A DNA stretch of 64,000 nt, from contig SUWL01000002.1 in NCBI GenBank assembly GCA_015061495.1, positions 1 to 64,000 on the forward strand, given 5' to 3'. Below, in pieces: positions 7,365 to 17,157 of the stretch; within the stretch, counting starts at the first letter, position 1; each line of letters begins with the position of its first letter. Origin of the DNA: Lentisphaerota bacterium. GTDB lineage: Bacteria; Verrucomicrobiota; Lentisphaeria; Victivallales; Victivallaceae. Under the pieces are notes generated by a model. The model saw nothing but the letters and a program-made list of their open reading frames with translations. It made no database searches and was not told where the DNA came from. Both the position numbers and the translations under genes were made by a program.

Positions 7365-10172
7365 TCAATCATCGATCGGACGGCCGCCGGCATCGATCTT
7401 CTTGCCGAGAGTTTTGGCTTCGCCATTAGCTTGATCAATTCTTTGCAGCAGTTTTTCTTCATCCCATTCCGGAGCATCAATATAATTTTTCCCGTTCAAA
7501 TATTGCAAAATCGCTCCTCTCAAATACTCTGAAGCCGGATTGTTTTTATCAAAGTTGAAGCCGGCAATAATCAATCTTCCTTTGCCGATTTTGTATTCCG
7601 ACAGCAGTGATTTGTGTTTGATCAGCTTGAATGACGGAATCAATTCAAATAAGGGCTTGAATTCCGGCATGTCATTATCCTTGACCAATGATTTGGAATT
7701 GGTCATCAATCCATAAAACTGCCAATCTGCAAAATTATCATGCGGGAATTTTTCCCAAATCGGGTGAATATTCACCAAAGCCCCGGAGTGTCCCAAACAT
7801 CTGCCCGAAGTGTGCGGTCTGAATGTTTCCACCAAGGTTTCCCCGGGAAAATTATTGCATAACATGACCCCGCCGCCATTTTTGATGAATCCGATATCTT
7901 CAACGGTCAGCTTGTCAACAATTTTTGCGTTTTCGCAAGCAGTTTCAATTTCAGGGAATATCCAGATATTCCACTGATTTTTTATTTCTGAATTTTTACT
8001 GCTTACGACAGCAGATATAATTGCCTTTTTACCTTCTTTCAAAGCGGGCAAATCAAATTCGATTTGCGTTAATTCAGTGATTTTACCATTGACGATCTTT
8101 GCAATATTCAACTGTTTTTCTGCGATAATTTCATTATCAATCACAACACTCCACTTGACCTGACAATCTTTTAAGATTTCCTTGCCATAGTGTGAAATTT
8201 GAAGCGTTTCCGAATAGATTTCCCCGGCACGGTAATTGCGATATTTTCCCATACCGCACAGCAGAACTGAACTGTTGTTGTAACGAAGTATATCAGCTGT
8301 TGTTTCCCCATATTTTTCTTCATAAAATTCGTTGAATAGTCCGCAAGGATAACCGATCGTATGCCAGTGGGTATCAATGCCGCCCAGGTAATCATAACCC
8401 GTAATACTTGGACAACTGCGGAGATTCTCGATCAGCTGCTTTCTTATTGATGACATGAAAAGGGTGTTATATTGGTAATATTTCCGCCAATTTTGATAAA
8501 CACCGTGTTTCTGCATATTTTTTCTTGCGGCGACGAAAAGATCTGTCCCGATGTAAGTATCTTCATAACGCTGCTCCAAATCAAAATCCAAATATCCGCC
8601 CAAAATTCCGATCTCATGGCTCAAACACGGTTTGCCTTTGTAGGCACTCAAAAGCTCTTCCATTTTTTCGGTTCCGGGGAAATCATCATGCTCATAGCTG
8701 AAATATGAACAGCACAGACCTCCATAAACATCGGAAAATTCCGATACTTTCGCCAATTTTTCCGCATCATGCGGATAAGGATACATCTCAATATTTGCTC
8801 CATCCTGCAAGCAATATTCGATACCTCTGATTGCTTCTTGCGGATTAAAAAGCATACCGGGAGCAAGTTTTTTTAACATGGCAGCAACTTTTTTGAGCCG
8901 GATTATTGCCTCATCACTGATGATTTTTTCGTTGCCCTCGCAGAGAATGACTGCACAACTGTGACGACGGATCATTCGGATAATTGCTTCTGCTTCTGCA
9001 AAAGAATAAACCGCCGGGAATTCAGTCTGCACCAAAATCCCCAATTCATCACAAGCCTCATAAAACGGTTCCGGAGGACACCAGGTATGACAGCGGATAA
9101 AGTTGAATCCCGCCTTTTTCAAAACTCCCAGATCACGGATGTATTTTGCCTTGTCAAAATGTGGATTTGTCGTTTCCGGGAAGTAACAATGTTCGGTAAC
9201 TCCGCTTAAAAAGGTCGGTATCCCATTAAGCAGTAATTGAGTTCCGTGTGCTTTAAAAGTTCTGGCACCGTACTTCAGTGATACGCGGTCAAGTTCTGTA
9301 TCATTATCATACAAAACCGCTTCAAAAGTATAAAGTTCTGGCTTGTCATCACTCCAGTGTTTTTGAACAATGGTATCTGTTTCAAAGTCAAAATCGTCTT
9401 CTTTCACTTCAAAAATGCCGTTATCGACAGTGTTTGCTCCGTCTTTGATGAACCATTCAACTTTGGTTTTATCGCCGTTTTCAAGCTCAAAATGCCAATG
9501 AAGTTTTTCATTTTCATAAGAAATGAACCAATCTCGGATGGCTGATTTTCCGGTGATATGCAGTTTTACTCCGCCGCCGATCCCGCCACGCTCGGATTGA
9601 TAGCCCTGTGCCGCCAACCCTCTATGCTGTCCCGGACGGCAGCCAGTCGGTATCCCGGCATGGGTTTTATCCCGGCGGTGATATGCTCCGCCGTCATCAT
9701 GGAAGTTGCAAACAATTATAATTAATTCATTTAAACCTTTTTTTACAAAATTTGTCAATTCATAAACCGAAGGTACTGAATATCCCGTGGTTTTACCGGC
9801 ATAATTTCCATTGCAATAGACAAAGCATCCCCACATCGCAGGACCGATATTCATGAAAACGCGTTCGTTTTCATCCAAATCAAGTTCGATTTCTTTGCGA
9901 TAATATCCGCTGCCGACCAAAAAAGAACTTGCCGCATGCGGAGTCAAAGATTTACCCATCGGGAAATGTACCTTGCGGTAGTCAGGATTGAATCTGGCGG
10001 CAAGCCCGAAAAAGTCCTCTTCGTCAAAAAGTTCATAATGGTCATCCCAATATCCGGGTATTACCATTTTTCCTGAATAATCTTTAATTCTTGGCAACGC
10101 AGTTTTTTCTGCTTCAAACTCTTGCGGATTATAGAAAAAATCCCAAATCCCATTAAGTGTAATTTCACGCAT
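7365..10172 (-). CDS. Glycoside hydrolase family 2 protein
   Basis: A cytoplasmic GH2-type enzyme (beta-galactosidase/glucuronidase/mannosidase group). The order is the expected one: N-terminal sugar-binding jelly roll (LNGIWDF..., GSGYYRKEI, VYCNGNYAGKTTGYS), immunoglobulin-like domain, then a TIM barrel with LLNGIPTFLSGVTEH and KKAGFNFIRCHTW. The acid/base Glu is in CEGNEKI and the likely nucleophile Glu in CLSHEIGI. The C-terminal part (residues about 720-935) looks like an extra domain resembling a GATase-like fold. The length is 935 residues. AGGAGA precedes the ATG. It follows the truncated MFS gene. Sugar specificity is not determinable; an aryl- or uronic-acid substrate would fit the aldolase neighbour but is a guess. 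Confidence 0.88.
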   Translation of the reverse strand: MREITLNGIWDFFYNPQEFEAEKTALPRIKDYSGKMVIPGYWDDHYELFDEEDFFGLAARFNPDYRKVHFPMGKSLTPHAASSFLVGSGYYRKEIELDLDENERVFMNIGPAMWGCFVYCNGNYAGKTTGYSVPSVYELTNFVKKGLNELIIIVCNFHDDGGAYHRRDKTHAGIPTGCRPGQHRGLAAQGYQSERGGIGGGVKLHITGKSAIRDWFISYENEKLHWHFELENGDKTKVEWFIKDGANTVDNGIFEVKEDDFDFETDTIVQKHWSDDKPELYTFEAVLYDNDTELDRVSLKYGARTFKAHGTQLLLNGIPTFLSGVTEHCYFPETTNPHFDKAKYIRDLGVLKKAGFNFIRCHTWCPPEPFYEACDELGILVQTEFPAVYSFAEAEAIIRMIRRHSCAVILCEGNEKIISDEAIIRLKKVAAMLKKLAPGMLFNPQEAIRGIEYCLQDGANIEMYPYPHDAEKLAKVSEFSDVYGGLCCSYFSYEHDDFPGTEKMEELLSAYKGKPCLSHEIGILGGYLDFDLEQRYEDTYIGTDLFVAARKNMQKHGVYQNWRKYYQYNTLFMSSIRKQLIENLRSCPSITGYDYLGGIDTHWHTIGYPCGLFNEFYEEKYGETTADILRYNNSSVLLCGMGKYRNYRAGEIYSETLQISHYGKEILKDCQVKWSVVIDNEIIAEKQLNIAKIVNGKITELTQIEFDLPALKEGKKAIISAVVSSKNSEIKNQWNIWIFPEIETACENAKIVDKLTVEDIGFIKNGGGVMLCNNFPGETLVETFRPHTSGRCLGHSGALVNIHPIWEKFPHDNFADWQFYGLMTNSKSLVKDNDMPEFKPLFELIPSFKLIKHKSLLSEYKIGKGRLIIAGFNFDKNNPASEYLRGAILQYLNGKNYIDAPEWDEEKLLQRIDQANGEAKTLGKKIDAGGRPIDD

Positions 10173-10244
10173 TTTGTTCTCCTGAAAATATTATTCAAAT
10201 AAATACCGGCAAATTATCCGATTCACACTTTTCATTTTGACTGG

Positions 10245-10574
10245 TCAGAATATCATTACAGTCAACAAAGCCAAAACCGGGGCAGAAAAAATCAAGTAAG
10301 GCATTCTGCGCCCGATCCGGGTGCGTGTCTTATCACTTATGGTGCTTATCAAAGGACAAAGAACAAACGAGATCGCATTGGGCAATGTTGCCAATATCAA
10401 TGAAATCTGCTTCGCATCCGCTCCTGCATTATCCAATAAGATCGGCTTTACATTCGGCAGCAAATTATAACATACCAATCCCAGGGTTTGAGTTGCAAGC
10501 AGCATCATAAACCCCACCAACAGCAATTGGTAAATATTATATTTCAAGTTTCTGATTGAATAAATTTTATCCAT
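10245..10574 (-). pseudogene. N-terminal fragment of an MFS (GPH-like) sugar transporter
   Basis: The 109 residues hold about three transmembrane helices and the inter-helix signature SDKTRTRIGRRMPYL, typical of the helix 2-3 loop of MFS/GPH sugar:cation symporters. Full proteins have about 12 helices and 430-500 residues. The reading frame ends right after the third helix, and only about 70 bp remain before the GH2 gene, so the other nine helices are gone. It overlaps no other gene and follows the upstream glycosidase by 6 bp. The internal deletion would leave this sugar locus without its own transporter. Confidence 0.8.
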
Positions 10575-10580
10575 GATTTT

Positions 10581-12863
10581 TCACTCTTTGACTAATTCAG
10601 CACATAGATTTTTATCCATTGTCAAAACACAAATACGATCGGCAAAGGACTCTTTTATGCCGTTGGAGTAATTGATATGACACCTTACGGGGAACCAGGG
10701 ATTTTCAATTTTTATCATGCCGCCGACTTCTGCAAAAACAGAAACAGCTTTGACCTCATCACAGTCTTTTTCCGCACTGATCAGGAAAGCACCCTCCGCT
10801 CTCAAGTTTTTAAATGAAGCTCTCTGCTTTTCCGGAATTCCTTTGAAAAGTTTTACTGTCCCTTTACTGCTTATCATCAACATATCAGTCAAAGCTCCGA
10901 CAATTCCCAGCGATTCGGTATGACCTCCGTGAAAATAGTGTGTGGCTGCAGAATATGCCCTTAATAAACAATTCGGCAGTTCCCAGCGTTTCAAAAAGAC
11001 CAGCAATTCATTGTACCATTCTTCTTTTTTCCACAGATCATTGCGCAAATAGATTGAAAACTTGTATGGCATCTGTCCGAAATTCCAATCATGGTACCGG
11101 TTTCCGACTGTCAGAAAATCAGGTCTTTCACCCTTTTGCGGAACTTCGCCGTCAAAAGCAGTAAATTCCGGATCGTTTCCTGCTTTGAACATAAATTCAA
11201 CCTGCGGAATTTTTTGGCTTATCTCACGCCACTTTTGTGCCGATTCCGCATCAACGCCGATAATTTCAGCCGCATCTGCCGCAGCATAAAGGGCAAAGGC
11301 TCCGTGCGTAAGCACTTGCATTTGATCAGTTGCCCCGCTTCTGCTGAACTCCTTTTCGCCGGAATTTGACGGATAGGCATGATAAAAACCGTCTTCGCCT
11401 TTGACAAAAAAGTTTTCATAAAAAATTGCAACTTTTTTCAGAAATGGATACCCGATGCGGGTCAAAAATTCCTTATCTCCGCTGAATTGATAACGTCGGT
11501 AGAAATATGCCGCAAGCCATCCCGTCATATATGCCATCCGCCCCAGGGGCAGGTATCCGAAATAATCATCTTCTGCTTCAAGCGGATATCCAGCCAACTG
11601 AATAAAACAGCCGCCATCAATATTGTAATAATCGCGGGAAATTTTTTCGCCGAGTTTTATTATGCTTTTTACGCCCTCGAAATAGGCATCACCCGTTTCA
11701 AAATGGTTGGTTTCGTAATCTCCCAGAAAAATGGACTGGTAATTGTAATTAAAGTGATAATCCCCTTTCCACTGGGAGTAATATTGCAGAGTTGAAGGCA
11801 TAAAAAGTCCTGGCGGGAGCTTGCCTTTTTTTAAGACACACCGCTTTGCATGCAACGCCGAATAAAAACAATCATTCAAAAGTTTTTCACCGAAATCGAC
11901 CTCTGATTTGCTCCAGAATTCTGCTGCTGATTTTGCGGCACATTCTGCAATATCCGCATAAGAAACCTTTTCGGTATCAATCATGGCATCTTCTTTTGAT
12001 TCCGTGGAAATTCCGACATAAAATTCCCCCGAACGGGCTTCAAACGGTGGTAATTGCCGTAAAAATTCATCTGTGGACCTGTCAGAAGTATTTTCATCAC
12101 CCGCCAAGGTGATAAAAAGTTTGCCGCCGTCCGGATTAATTTGGGTCAATACACCATTTTTAACTTTTGCTGCCGGCAGAGTGGAAAATGGATTGGCATA
12201 GCAGAAATAAGTATTGCCATGCTCTAACATCTCGCTGGCGGCAAAGTCTTGGGATGAAATTTCGGTTTTGCGGAAGCAAGTAGCATAAACCGGAGGGACA
12301 TCCGGTAAACCGTGAAAAGAGCCGCCATAGAGATTATCTTTATTGTAATTTTCCAATTGCCATGTCACAGCCAGTTGATTTTTGTCAGGATGAATAACCG
12401 CTTTGAGGATCAATTTCGCCCCGTCGTAGTGACAGCATTCAATAATCAATTCGCCTTTTTCCAAAACGACTTGCTGTTTCCAGGTGCAATCATTCCAATC
12501 CCCTGGCACATGAATATACAATTCACCTGCCATTTTAGGCATCGGCGCACTGCGTTTAGCTGATGGAGCGACCTGCAGGACTTCCAGATCACGGGGGGAA
12601 AGATTTTTGCCCTTGGCTTCAAAAGTTACTCCGTCGACCTCCACGCCTCTATCAATCAGGGACTTTAATTCCTCGATATTGGCAGGTTTGGGATTTTGCG
12701 ATAAATCAAGGCGGCGATCCCAAAAATCATTTTTACCGAGTTGGAAAACGATTTTGCCCGGTTTCTGATAACAACTTACCGAAAAATCTCCATTGCCGAG
12801 GTATAACCCCTCCTCGGCAATGTAAACCGGCTTATTTATGACTGTTGAATATGGTTTGCTCAT
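10581..12863 (-). CDS. Six-hairpin (alpha/alpha)6 glycosidase-like protein
   Basis: A 760-residue protein without a signal peptide. The N-terminal GLYLGNGDFSVSCY and QLGKNDFWDRRL resemble the beta-sandwich start of GH95-like proteins ('lpiGNGrlGa...'). The middle, with KGDYHFNYNYQSIFLGDYETNH and PLGRMAYMTGWLAAYFYRRY, fits an (alpha/alpha)6 barrel. I cannot name the GH family, and catalytic residues are not certain. The ORF track starts at a TTG at 12875 that overlaps the stop of the upstream gene; the ATG at 12863 is the more ordinary start, though no strong Shine-Dalgarno is visible for either. It is translationally close to the upstream secreted gene, so the two are one operon. Confidence 0.7.
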   Translation of the reverse strand: MSKPYSTVINKPVYIAEEGLYLGNGDFSVSCYQKPGKIVFQLGKNDFWDRRLDLSQNPKPANIEELKSLIDRGVEVDGVTFEAKGKNLSPRDLEVLQVAPSAKRSAPMPKMAGELYIHVPGDWNDCTWKQQVVLEKGELIIECCHYDGAKLILKAVIHPDKNQLAVTWQLENYNKDNLYGGSFHGLPDVPPVYATCFRKTEISSQDFAASEMLEHGNTYFCYANPFSTLPAAKVKNGVLTQINPDGGKLFITLAGDENTSDRSTDEFLRQLPPFEARSGEFYVGISTESKEDAMIDTEKVSYADIAECAAKSAAEFWSKSEVDFGEKLLNDCFYSALHAKRCVLKKGKLPPGLFMPSTLQYYSQWKGDYHFNYNYQSIFLGDYETNHFETGDAYFEGVKSIIKLGEKISRDYYNIDGGCFIQLAGYPLEAEDDYFGYLPLGRMAYMTGWLAAYFYRRYQFSGDKEFLTRIGYPFLKKVAIFYENFFVKGEDGFYHAYPSNSGEKEFSRSGATDQMQVLTHGAFALYAAADAAEIIGVDAESAQKWREISQKIPQVEFMFKAGNDPEFTAFDGEVPQKGERPDFLTVGNRYHDWNFGQMPYKFSIYLRNDLWKKEEWYNELLVFLKRWELPNCLLRAYSAATHYFHGGHTESLGIVGALTDMLMISSKGTVKLFKGIPEKQRASFKNLRAEGAFLISAEKDCDEVKAVSVFAEVGGMIKIENPWFPVRCHINYSNGIKESFADRICVLTMDKNLCAELVKE

Positions 12864-12871
12864 GATAAATT

Positions 12872-15800
12872 TCAACGCGTAAAAATGATTTCATCTTTCA
12901 AGTATTTGCCGCTGTACAGCTTGACAATAACTTTACCGGCTGTGTCTTTTAATTGAACTTTCAATTCGCCATTGTTGAATTCAAAATTTTTGGGCGGATT
13001 TCTGAAAGTATCGGCACCGTAAATAACCTGACAAGTCATGTTCGGGGAATCACATTTGACAACTAACTCGTTGCCACTGATCTCTGCGGTCATGAGCTTT
13101 TTGAATCTGGTGATCACTGCCACACTTTTATCGGCAACATCACCTTTGATAACGAGCCTGCCACCGCGTGCTTCACAGGTAAATTCATTGTCTTTGTAAA
13201 CTTCCACATAGCGGTAAGCATCAGAAGCTTCCCCGTCGATCGCAAGAAGTTCATTCTGCGTCTTTCCGGAACGGTTGAGCAGTGTCCAGACTTTCTTGCC
13301 GTCATCAGCTGTTGAAAAGCTGTTGGCGAAAGTACCCTCATTCAAGGTTGGAACAAGAGGCAGTCTTTCGGCTCCTTCAGCTTCAGTGCAGTCGCTGTTC
13401 TCCTCCAGTGTCCGGAATGACTGGATACCCAATGCGGATGTGCAGGCAAAACCGCAGCAGTTGAATAAACTCATCTGGATCGCTTCTTTTATGTCTGACG
13501 GTCCGTGTATCCAGGTCTTGATCTCCGGAAAGTAAAAGTGAGTGAATACTGTCATATACGCATTCAGACTGCGGAAATGCCGCCACTGCGGGGATTCAGA
13601 AATCCAGCAGACATTTTCGGAAAAAAATCCATCATGGTACTGGGCAAGGAAGTCACTTCCGGAATGTTCAACCGTGACGATCGTTTCAGGAGAAACATCA
13701 TACATCGCCTTGCGGAACGTCTTGACTGATTCAGCAGACATTGCCGGATTGACGGTGCTGCGTAAAGTACCATCGTAGTGAGCGTGATTGTGATTGTAGC
13801 ACGGTTCAGCGCGGGTCTGCACATCCATGCGGATGCCGTCACAGCCAGTTTCTTTAACGATCTTTGCCCAGACTTTGCTGAAGTGCTCCGCCCAGCCCTT
13901 TTCCATATCGCAGTAGAACCACCCCATATCATCGCTGGTATAACTCGTTTTGTAATATCCGGGAGCACTCATCATCGCCCACTGTTTGGATTTACCATAC
14001 ATTTCAGTATCTCTGGCACACGCCTGCAAAAAGGTGTACCAGATAATCCTGCCGCCTTTGGAATGAATAAGATTCACCTCGTTCTGCAAAGCCGGCAGAC
14101 CACCGCGTTTTTCATTGTACTTGTAGTCTCCGAAGTGATGCGAATTGATCGGCGGGACACGGAGTTTATCAAGTTCAAGCGTCGGGATATCATACTTGTC
14201 CGGGATCTCCCAGATCCAGGCGAATTCCTGCATGGTATTGCGTTCCAAGTGGGTCATGGATTTGCCGTAGCTGTACTCGTTGGCTTTCTTATTGAAGTAC
14301 CCCTGCGACGGTGAACGGCTGTACATCCACAAACCGCTGTGCGGATGGGAGGAAAGCGCCGAAAAAAGTTCTTTGTACCATTGCGGTACTTTGACAGGCT
14401 TGTCAAACCATGTATGCACAAAATCGGCATAACTTTTCAGTCCCGGCTGCCAGATACCAGCGTTTACGCCGATGGTTGCATCTGGAGGAGAAAATTTCTC
14501 TCCGGATTTCATCACCTTGTCCAGATGCCGCCAGCCGAGTGAAGTACCTTTGGCATTCTGATTGAATAATGCTCCGCTGCACTCGATCCATGAGATGATA
14601 TTGTAGCTGTAAAGTTCAGCATCATCACTTGAACGGTGCGTGAGTTGCAGAATCTGCGGGTAGCCGTCTTCGGCACGGGTGTAAGCGTAAACACCGCCTC
14701 CGACGATTGGACTCCACACGCTCATAAGCTGCATGAAGCAGGTTTTGCCGTAGATCTGACGCAATTCACAGTCAAGTCTTCCGGCAAGACCGGATGACAT
14801 GGGGTAGAAAAATTCGTCGTCGGTGATTTTTTCACCGACCTGTATCTTATCCAGCACCGGCACGCAGAAGCTGATCGTCTGACTATTTTTTGCCCTGTTG
14901 ACAAATTGCGATCTGACCTTGATCTCCGGAGAACCGCTTTGGGCATAAACCACCAGAGTACCATCGATATTTCTGCGGCGGTCTTTCAGTTTAATGATCA
15001 GCCGGTCATCTTTTGCTGTAAATGAAGTCACCTTGAATGCATCATTTTTCAGCAGAATGCCGTCTGCAAATGCTCCCACAAAGCGGCTGGGTTCACGCAG
15101 GAGGTTTTTATTGAGAAATTTGCTGTAAAGCTCTTTGAGCTTCAAACCGCCGTCGCTGACGAATGTATAACGGTAGAAGCCATTTTCTATGACCGCAGAA
15201 TTTTCAGATGCTACGATTTTCACCGCCCAAGAAGCATCGACTGCCGCACTTTTCTGCGGAGCTTTGGGGACGGGGATCTCCCATTTTGCAAGAGGAACAG
15301 TTTTTGTTCCAGGCGTTGCATCGCTGCTTTCACCTGAAATACGCACGGAATCAAGCGAAAAAGATGCTTCGGTCTTTGAGGTATTCAACGCACAGAAAAA
15401 GGTCATATTTTTATCTGGATTAGACCGGCTGTCGGTCAATCTGCCGCGGGAAAGACCATTGATGAAGAGTTCAACACCGGTAATATCCCAGACGATTTTG
15501 ATATCGTACCATTTGCCATTCTGCAATCCGCCAGTGCGTATGCGCATAAAATCACTTTTCTGAATACCTCTGCCATTTTTTTTCATGTACAAATGCCCGT
15601 TACCGGAACCATTGAACATTACCCATGCAGAACTGTTGTTCCACGGCTGCATTTCCACAAATCCGAGATAAACATTGACCCCTGAAGCCATGTTGTTGAG
15701 GCGTATTCTGGCAGTAAAACTCCCCTTTTTGAATTTTTCCTTGCTGTACATCCGAACTTCCGAAGCCCCCGGTCGTGAACCGAGAGTCAAAATACCGTCG

Positions 15801-15997
15801 GTACATTTTATATACTTTTTAGGACCGCCGAAATTCCATGGATTGAGTTCCGGGTGATCTTCGATCGCCACATCCGAGCGTTCAAGCTGAACTGAATTGA
15901 ACTCATCCCGGATTTCGATATTACTTGCCGACAGCCTTACAATTGTTGACATCATCAGCCAAAAGGTACAAAATACCTTAAACATACTATTTTTCAT
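12872..15997 (-). CDS. Secreted glycosidase-like protein with ConA/LamG-like N-terminal domain
   Basis: It begins with a signal peptide (MKNSMFKVFCTFWLMMSTIV..LSAS). Residues about 25-225 look like a concanavalin/LamG-type sandwich (DEFNSVQLERSD, GSFTARIRLNNMASG, WYDIKIVWDITGVELFING). The rest contains a beta-sandwich and a TIM-barrel-like region (GGRIIWYTFLQACARDTEMY; ETGCDGIRMDVQ, whose Asp is in a typical nucleophile position; EHSGSDFLAQYHDGFFSENV). The length is 1041 residues. It is similar in style to the first partial gene of the window. A polysaccharide-degrading enzyme acting outside the cytoplasm is the best inference; no GH family is assigned. It lies just downstream of the prepilin-like gene. 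Confidence 0.7.
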   Translation of the reverse strand: MKNSMFKVFCTFWLMMSTIVRLSASNIEIRDEFNSVQLERSDVAIEDHPELNPWNFGGPKKYIKCTDGILTLGSRPGASEVRMYSKEKFKKGSFTARIRLNNMASGVNVYLGFVEMQPWNNSSAWVMFNGSGNGHLYMKKNGRGIQKSDFMRIRTGGLQNGKWYDIKIVWDITGVELFINGLSRGRLTDSRSNPDKNMTFFCALNTSKTEASFSLDSVRISGESSDATPGTKTVPLAKWEIPVPKAPQKSAAVDASWAVKIVASENSAVIENGFYRYTFVSDGGLKLKELYSKFLNKNLLREPSRFVGAFADGILLKNDAFKVTSFTAKDDRLIIKLKDRRRNIDGTLVVYAQSGSPEIKVRSQFVNRAKNSQTISFCVPVLDKIQVGEKITDDEFFYPMSSGLAGRLDCELRQIYGKTCFMQLMSVWSPIVGGGVYAYTRAEDGYPQILQLTHRSSDDAELYSYNIISWIECSGALFNQNAKGTSLGWRHLDKVMKSGEKFSPPDATIGVNAGIWQPGLKSYADFVHTWFDKPVKVPQWYKELFSALSSHPHSGLWMYSRSPSQGYFNKKANEYSYGKSMTHLERNTMQEFAWIWEIPDKYDIPTLELDKLRVPPINSHHFGDYKYNEKRGGLPALQNEVNLIHSKGGRIIWYTFLQACARDTEMYGKSKQWAMMSAPGYYKTSYTSDDMGWFYCDMEKGWAEHFSKVWAKIVKETGCDGIRMDVQTRAEPCYNHNHAHYDGTLRSTVNPAMSAESVKTFRKAMYDVSPETIVTVEHSGSDFLAQYHDGFFSENVCWISESPQWRHFRSLNAYMTVFTHFYFPEIKTWIHGPSDIKEAIQMSLFNCCGFACTSALGIQSFRTLEENSDCTEAEGAERLPLVPTLNEGTFANSFSTADDGKKVWTLLNRSGKTQNELLAIDGEASDAYRYVEVYKDNEFTCEARGGRLVIKGDVADKSVAVITRFKKLMTAEISGNELVVKCDSPNMTCQVIYGADTFRNPPKNFEFNNGELKVQLKDTAGKVIVKLYSGKYLKDEIIFTR

Positions 15998-16047
15998 AAT
16001 ATATCCCGTCTGTATATGTTATTTGATTTTTGAACAAGGAGAGATTT

Positions 16048-16854
16048 TTAGAATGTTCCCGCAATACCGTTAATGTAGATATTGTTTCTTTTGGCACTGA
16101 CATAGTACGGGAACATGGATGCCAGATCTCCGGGCGACAATGAAGCTGCATGACCATCAACAAAACTCATATTGACCCGCCCCGCATGACCGCAATTGAT
16201 TCTGCTGTTGTCTGCTGAAACATTATATGTGTTCCAGTTGCAATTGTCAGTTGAAGCACGATATGCTTCAGTAGCGACGAGAGCATTTGAAGACTTTTTT
16301 AAAGCTTTGGTATTCAATTTCCAACCTTGATTGCTTCCGAATTTGACAATTGCACCAGTTTCTTTCCCATCATTATCATAAAAGGAAAAATGCACGCTCG
16401 GGGCACAGGGAATGGCATAAACTCTGTTAGCTTCATTCTGATTGGTTCCGCTGGGACAGGTAACTGCAGTATCTGGCATATACTTCTGGTTTTCCCGCCA
16501 ACTTGTCTGCCCATGAGTATCATGAGAAACAATGATCCAGAAGTTGTCATAACCGCCTCCGTTTTTTGCCTGCATGAGCACTTCGCCGTCATGGGCATCC
16601 GCATACTGAGTAAAAGTAAGAGCACACTGTTTGAGATTGTTGATGCAACTGGCGGAACGGCCGCGTTCACGAGCGGAATTCAGAGCGGGAAGCAGAATCG
16701 CTGCCAATATTGCTATGATCGCAATTACAACGAGAAGCTCAATAAGGGTAAAGCACGCTTTACCCTGCCCATGGGCAGGCTTTTCACGATCACAGCAGAG
16801 ATGTGATCCTTTAACCAGCAGCTCGATCAAAGTAAAACATAACGATTTTTTCAT
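16048..16854 (-). CDS. Prepilin-like N-methylation-domain protein with a duplicated FTLIELLV motif
   Basis: A type IV pilin/pseudopilin-like start is followed by a globular domain ending in [15 protein letters not shown] (H-x9-DG), the pattern common in Lentisphaerota and Planctomycetota. The start is abnormal: FTLIELLV occurs at residues 7-14 and again at 35-42, separated by 20 residues rich in Cys/Gly/His. Only the second copy continues into the hydrophobic helix [17 protein letters not shown]. The separating DNA is made of three short palindromes. AAAGGAGAGAAAAA precedes the ATG. It is the first gene of the glycosidase operon and presumably an envelope or secretion-associated component. 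Whether prepilin peptidase cuts at the first or the second site is unknown. Confidence 0.88.
   Translation of the reverse strand: MKKSLCFTLIELLVKGSHLCCDREKPAHGQGKACFTLIELLVVIAIIAILAAILLPALNSARERGRSASCINNLKQCALTFTQYADAHDGEVLMQAKNGGGYDNFWIIVSHDTHGQTSWRENQKYMPDTAVTCPSGTNQNEANRVYAIPCAPSVHFSFYDNDGKETGAIVKFGSNQGWKLNTKALKKSSNALVATEAYRASTDNCNWNTYNVSADNSRINCGHAGRVNMSFVDGHAASLSPGDLASMFPYYVSAKRNNIYINGIAGTF
16729..16836 (-). repeat. In-frame palindromic insertion bounded by duplicated FTLIELLV codons
   Basis: The first FTLIELLV is at 16813-16836, the insert at 16753-16812 and the second FTLIELLV at 16729-16752. The insert and its edge contain GATCACA-N7-TGTGATC (16788-16808), the perfect 16-bp palindrome CCTGCCCATGGGCAGG (16764-16779) and GGGTAAAG-CACG-CTTTACCC (16746-16765). 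The two FTLIELLV copies use different codons, so this is not a fresh DNA duplication. Confidence 0.8.
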
Positions 16855-16913
16855 TTTTTCTCTCCTTTTTTTGGGGTACTCTTGTAAGATGTTTAATTTT
16901 CACTAAAACTATT

Positions 16914-16940
16914 TATACTACCGCTGTTGACGGCAGTATA
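16914..16940. promoter_or_regulatory. Candidate operator palindrome
   Basis: TATACTACCG-N7-CGGCAGTATA is a 27-bp near-perfect inverted repeat (9 of 10 pairs). It lies 60 bp upstream of the prepilin-like gene that heads the glycosidase operon. A repressor such as the nearby ROK protein could bind here; this is inference. Confidence 0.45.
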
Positions 16941-17090
16941 GCTTGTCTGATTCATTTTGTTTTGCCTGTGTTCCTCCCTTGGTTATACACAAGTTCTTTG
17001 GGACATTTATTTTCACTTGGGTAAAAAATACACTCTGATTCTGGAAAAGTCAAACATAAAAATAAAAAAAATATTAAATTTTCCATAATC

Positions 17091-17113
17091 CAGCAGTTCC
17101 TGTCACTGCTGGC
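17091..17113. other. Small inverted repeat
   Basis: CCAGCAGT-N7-ACTGCTGG is a perfect 8-bp stem in the intergenic gap between the prepilin-like gene and the MITE. It could be a terminator remnant or a protein-binding site; no T-run follows on either strand. Confidence 0.35.
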
Positions 17114-17157
17114 CTGGTAAAAAATTCAGCATGTTGAGTCTTTGAATTTAACAACTT

